This document shows, piece by piece, positions 59,524 through 64,000 of a stretch of DNA of 64,000 nt. A program made the translations under genes and the position numbers. Source of the DNA: Terriglobia bacterium (lineage in GTDB: Bacteria > Acidobacteriota > Terriglobia > Terriglobales > Acidobacteriaceae). The notes below the pieces were generated by a model. It was given only the letters and a program-made list of their open reading frames with translations. It was not told where the DNA came from and made no database searches. The stretch is from NCBI GenBank assembly GCA_032252755.1, contig JAVUPY010000042.1, positions 1-64,000 on the forward strand. The letters are read 5' to 3'. How positions within the stretch are numbered: the stretch's first letter is position 1; each line of letters starts with the position of its first letter.

Positions 59524-61121
59524 TGTTTTGGTACCGTGATCGTCGGCCACGCGAGGACGACAAGTTTGCCCGATTCGTCGAGTGTCAGCGTCGGTGCATA
59601 AGTTCCGAGATATTCGCGACGCCACCAGTTGCCCGTCGCGCGCTTGTCCGCCATCGAGGTGAACCAATACTGCCAAAGTACAGCGCGAATCTGCTTCGGC
59701 GGAGACGCCGCGAACGGATTTCCGGCGAACAACGAGAGCACCTGCGGGTCATTGTTGAGTAGACGCTCTTCCGCGCTCACGACGAACATATTATCGCGAT
59801 ACGTGCCGAGCGAAGCGAACCACAGGTTCCAATCGAATCGCGGCTGGTAAGGCGCGTAGAGCTTGGGAGCTTCGTTGAGTTTCTGCGGCTTGTATTTGAA
59901 GGGATAGGGCGTCCAGTTCTGGCCGTCGTTCGATCCCTGGAATTCGATTTCGTAGCGGCCGCGCGTCATGGTCGCGAATAGGCCGTATTGGTTGGCGATG
60001 CGAAAGGGTTCCTGAGCCGCAACGGGCGATTTTGGAAACGGCGCCGTGGGCCAGACGATCCAAATGAGTTGGACGGTAGTGACATAGAAGATGCAGATGA
60101 GGATGACGGAGGATAAGGCAAGTTTCAGTGCCGCGACGTGTCGACGCAAACGTGACGGCAGATCATCTTCGATGGGTATTTCTTCAACTGCGGCTTTTGA
60201 AGATGCGGCGGAAGCGGTACCGATCGAGAATCTACGGCTCAATTGCGGTGCGAGCAGGCGATCGTCAAGCAGGAGGAATCCCAGGACGAGCACGAGATAG
60301 TTGAGGAACGTGTAGTTCGCGGTCAGGATTATGGGCAACTGCCATAGCGTGACGATGTAGAAGCAGATGATGCGGAACCGCCGCGGGAGGAAGAGCATCC
60401 ACACGACGCCGAGTTCAAGGACCAGGGTGCCAAGCGCGGTGGACCAGTGAAACCAGTGCGGCAAGTGCTGCGCATACCAGCCGATCCAGGTCGGCAGAGG
60501 GCCGTTCTGGTAGTACTCGTCCATGGCGGTGAGGTGACGCCATTGCGGATCACCGCTGGCGAGTTTCACGAGGCCGGACTCGAAGTAGATGCGGAACCAT
60601 TCCCACTGAAGAAGGAAGAGGCTGGCGCGCGACGGAGGGGAGTGCTGGCCCCAGCGGGGACGGAATCCCGGCGGTGCAAAGAAGAACGAAATGAATCCGG
60701 CTTCAAGCAGCATGCCGTCGGATTGATAGCTGGAGAAGTCCTGTGCGGCAGCGATGAATGATAAGTAACAGATGAAGCAGACGACCAGCATCCCGCGAGG
60801 CCAGAAATTGAACGCCAGGGCGAGCGAGGCGATGAGGCCGATCCAGCAAATCGCCAGCAGCATGTGTGGACCGCTTGAAATCCACAGCAAGGTGGGCGCG
60901 AACCAGTAGCGCACGCCGGAGAAGTTCGATTGCGCGACGGCTTCGAGATAAACCTGCGCAGGAAGGATTCCGTTGGGACCGATGAGGCCTCGGATTTGGA
61001 AAAGGAGTGGATAAAACGCGGAGAAGTAGATGAGGCCGAGTGCCCGGAGAAAAATCCAGCGCGGAATCAGGCGGTCCGTGAGGCCGGACTTCGAATCGAA
61101 CGCCCAGTGAAGAAACCTCAC
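59520..61121 (-). CDS. Lipase maturation factor family membrane protein
   Basis: 533 residues with about ten hydrophobic segments. WEWFRIYFESGLVKLASGDPQWRHLTAMDEYY followed by PLPTWIGWYAQHLPHWFH is the family core of LMF1/LMF2-type proteins, which in animals mature lipases in the ER. The bacterial role is not established. A long soluble C-terminal domain (about residues 360-533) follows, starting after TAPFPKSPVAAQEPF. The end overlaps the oxidoreductase start by four bases, so the two are coupled. Confidence 0.86.
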   Translation of the reverse strand: MRFLHWAFDSKSGLTDRLIPRWIFLRALGLIYFSAFYPLLFQIRGLIGPNGILPAQVYLEAVAQSNFSGVRYWFAPTLLWISSGPHMLLAICWIGLIASLALAFNFWPRGMLVVCFICYLSFIAAAQDFSSYQSDGMLLEAGFISFFFAPPGFRPRWGQHSPPSRASLFLLQWEWFRIYFESGLVKLASGDPQWRHLTAMDEYYQNGPLPTWIGWYAQHLPHWFHWSTALGTLVLELGVVWMLFLPRRFRIICFYIVTLWQLPIILTANYTFLNYLVLVLGFLLLDDRLLAPQLSRRFSIGTASAASSKAAVEEIPIEDDLPSRLRRHVAALKLALSSVILICIFYVTTVQLIWIVWPTAPFPKSPVAAQEPFRIANQYGLFATMTRGRYEIEFQGSNDGQNWTPYPFKYKPQKLNEAPKLYAPYQPRFDWNLWFASLGTYRDNMFVVSAEERLLNNDPQVLSLFAGNPFAASPPKQIRAVLWQYWFTSMADKRATGNWWRREYLGTYAPTLTLDESGKLVVLAWPTITVPKQ

Positions 61122-61236
61122 GCCACCCCCTCGAGGTTAGCGATTATAGCGAAGGTTTGTAAGTGGACTTGTTCTCGCAAAATTCATGTAGCTTATATTG
61201 GGTGCGTTTTATCTAAGCACAGCAGGAGGCATTTTC

Positions 61237-62133
61237 ATGTACGTAGTCACTGGTGCTACTGGAAATACCGGCAGAGTCATTGTGAATGGTTTGTTAGCTC
61301 GCGGAGAGAAGGTGCGAGCGATTGCGCGCAACGCGGATCACCTCAAACAAGAGACTGCCAAGGGAGCCGATGCATTCGTTGCACAATTGGGTGATTCGGA
61401 CGCGATCGCGAGAGCTTTCACGGGCGCCAAGGCGGCATACCTGATGATTCCGCCGGACATTCGAAACCAGGACTACCGCGCTTACCAGGAGGAACTAGTC
61501 GCGTCGCTTGGAAACGCTGTCGAGACATCAAATCTGAAGTACGTAGTCGTTCTCAGCAGCGTTGGCGCGGATAAATCGGACAAGGTGGGGCCGGTTGTAG
61601 CACTGCACAATCTCGAGCAGCGGTTGAATCGCATCCCAGGATTGAATGCATTGTATCTGCGTGCGGGCTATTTTATGGGGAACACGCTGCCACAAGCGGC
61701 GCTGATACGGATGTTCGGGATGACGGCGGGCCCGCTGCGTGGGGATCTGTCGCTTCCAATGATCGCGACGCGGGATATTGGCGAGTACGCGGCGAAGGCA
61801 CTGCTGGAACTGAACTTCCAGGGAAAGCAGACCCGGGAACTGCTTGGGCCGCGCGACCTGACTATGAACGAGGTGGCGTCGATCATCGGAAAGGCGATAG
61901 GGAATCCTGAACTCAGATACGGGCAATTGCCGGAAGACCAGGTGCGCGGCGGAATGATGTCGATGGGGATGTCGGCGAGCATCGTGAACCTTTTGCTGGA
62001 GATGTCGGCGGCATTGAACTCGGGTTATATGCGGGCGCTGGAACCACGATCCGCGGAGAATACGACGCCAACATCGTACGATACTTTTGTAGCTGAAGAG
62101 TTCGTGCCGAACTATCAGAAAGCGGCGGCGTAA
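61237..62133 (+). CDS. NmrA-like NAD(P)-binding protein
   Basis: 298 residues. Starts MYVVTGATGNTGRVIVNGLLARGEKVRAIARNADHL, the NmrA/atypical-SDR Rossmann start, with no YxxxK triad. Blocks VVLSSVGADKSDKVGPVVALHNLEQRLNRI and LNALYLRAGYFMGN resemble NmrA and QOR2-type quinone or redox sensors. The ribosome site AGGAGG is 9 bases before ATG 61237, so the longer frame is rejected. The gene ends in a good terminator. Confidence 0.86.
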   Translation: MYVVTGATGNTGRVIVNGLLARGEKVRAIARNADHLKQETAKGADAFVAQLGDSDAIARAFTGAKAAYLMIPPDIRNQDYRAYQEELVASLGNAVETSNLKYVVVLSSVGADKSDKVGPVVALHNLEQRLNRIPGLNALYLRAGYFMGNTLPQAALIRMFGMTAGPLRGDLSLPMIATRDIGEYAAKALLELNFQGKQTRELLGPRDLTMNEVASIIGKAIGNPELRYGQLPEDQVRGGMMSMGMSASIVNLLLEMSAALNSGYMRALEPRSAENTTPTSYDTFVAEEFVPNYQKAAA

Positions 62134-62167
62134 GCAAAGAACCGAAAAACCGAGTGAACTGAAGGAA

Positions 62168-62198
62168 AAAGGCGTGGCTTTTCAGCCACGCCTTTCTT
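62168..62198. terminator. Rho-independent terminator, bidirectional
   Basis: AAAGGCGTGGC-TTTTCA-GCCACGCCTTT followed by CTT, with T-runs on either strand. Between the NmrA gene and the selenoprotein. Confidence 0.8.
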
Positions 62199-62250
62199 GG
62201 ATCTCGAAGACCCTTTACTCACCGGCCGACAACGGCCTGCTGACGCTCCC

Positions 62251-62769
62251 TTACTCCCTCGCGTTCTTTATTGCCTCCAGCACCTCTTCCACGGGCGAGC
62301 GATCGGTTTGCGACGTTCCGACATAAATGTAGCGAATTACTCCGTCGCGACTGACGACGAATGTTGCGGGACGCGCGATGTTGATTGCGTCTGTGCCAAG
62401 GCGGTGATACACGCCGTACAACTTGGTTACCGTGCGTTCTTCATCGAGCAGGAAGGGGAAGGGCACGGGATGCTTGCGGAGGAATTCTTCCGGCTTGAAC
62501 ATGTGGCCGCGTTTCTCCGCCGCGATGAAGACGAGGTCTGCTCCGATCTCTTCGATCTGTTTTTCATATGGCCCTAACTGGGCCATGCGCTTGACGCAGT
62601 TGGGTCACCAGGTGCCGCGGAGGAATTCCAGGATAACCGGGCCACGCGCGATGAGATCCTGCAGCTTCATCTCGATGGGAGTGCCGATGGAATTGAACTC
62701 GTTTGCTGCCCACAGAGAGAAACTGGGGGCAGCGTCTCCGATCTTCAGGGTGTCACTGTTGTGCGGCAT
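62251..62769 (-). CDS. Selenocysteine-containing peroxiredoxin/thioredoxin-fold protein
   Basis: 172 residues when the in-frame UGA (complement of 62605-62607) is read as selenocysteine 55. The frame starts MPHNSDTLKIGDAAPSFSLW, continues IARGPVILEFLRGTW-U-PNCVKRMAQLGPYEK and then FIAAEKRGHMF, DEERTVTKLYGVYH, ARPATFVVSRDGVIRYIYVG. In homologues the RGTWCPNC position is a catalytic Cys of a thioredoxin-type CxxC; here it would be UxxC. A SECIS-like hairpin starts 18 bases after the UGA (62568-62586). A start at 62586 would give an N-terminally truncated protein without the active site. It is divergent from enolase. Confidence 0.85.
62568..62586 (-). promoter_or_regulatory. Bacterial SECIS-like hairpin
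   Basis: AUGGCCC-AGUUA-GGGCCAU: a 7-base stem with a five-base loop whose second base is G. The loop begins 25 bases after the UGA. Stem, loop and distance fit the published model for bacterial SECIS elements (small stem, G among the first two loop bases, 16-37 bases from the UGA). Confidence 0.75.
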
Positions 62770-62809
62770 CAGCAAAAGGGTAGTGCGGGTGCGGAACGGA
62801 CGGGAATAA

Positions 62810-64000
<1,191 letters not shown>

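Overview
The window looks like a chromosomal segment of a Gram-negative acidobacterium, probably from the Terriglobales/Koribacter neighbourhood. The reasons are a VWFA-related acidobacterial protein (decayed), GC-rich codon use, many isolated housekeeping genes rather than long operons, outer-membrane functions (PagL-type lipid A deacylase, SLBB polysaccharide export, Tat), and a dispersed family of intergenic hairpins ending in GGGGCAC. This is inference; no marker rRNA is present.

Layout. 1-7340: the end of a DUF423 gene, tRNA-Val(CAC), nadB, aroB-ubiE, an FMN reductase, an epimerase and a CDF metal transporter. 7811-11044: a complete IS1595-type transposon (7819-11036) with 26-bp inverted repeats, a perfect 8-bp target duplication and a four- to five-gene cargo. 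11228-16787: secreted or small membrane proteins, a VWFA pseudogene and a tandem M42-type peptidase. 16841-21370: a polysaccharide locus (SLBB export protein, rfbC, UDP-glucuronate decarboxylase-like enzyme, WecA/MraY-like transferase) whose two main intergenic regions carry near-identical TTCCCA-N3-TGGGAA palindromes. 21444-36457: polyprenyl synthase, YajQ, TatD, MetG, LarC, ArgS, PepA, TatA, a PilZ protein, a LuxR-type regulator, a glycosyltransferase, a BON lipoprotein and PurQ. 36534-38339: an ECF sigma factor coupled to a new small membrane ORF, an anti-sigma-like protein and a Spy/CpxP-like periplasmic protein. 38521-47815: assorted genes including YebC, MOSC, PagL, FtcD and ArsR, plus fragments (AI-2E transporter, YceI). 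47883-52340: a same-strand SPOR, SPFH, NfeD and TPR cluster. 52487-54353: an LPXTG-like surface protein, a STAS protein and a second ECF sigma factor with a membrane partner. 54405-55090: a frameshifted RAYT transposase between REP palindromes. 55662-57933: a transposase-less mobile insertion cassette with perfect 19-bp inverted repeats and an 8-bp target duplication, carrying an XRE-ImmA/IrrE metallopeptidase and an unknown partner. 58108-64000: a phytoene-desaturase-like oxidoreductase, a lipase-maturation-factor-like protein, an NmrA protein, a selenocysteine-containing thioredoxin-fold protein with a SECIS-like hairpin, and the start of enolase.

The most notable items are the unannounced selenoprotein (in-frame UGA at 62605-62607), the two cargo-bearing mobile elements with intact target duplications, the paired palindromes at the polysaccharide locus, the hairpin repeat family, and the M42 double protein whose first half has lost its metal ligands.
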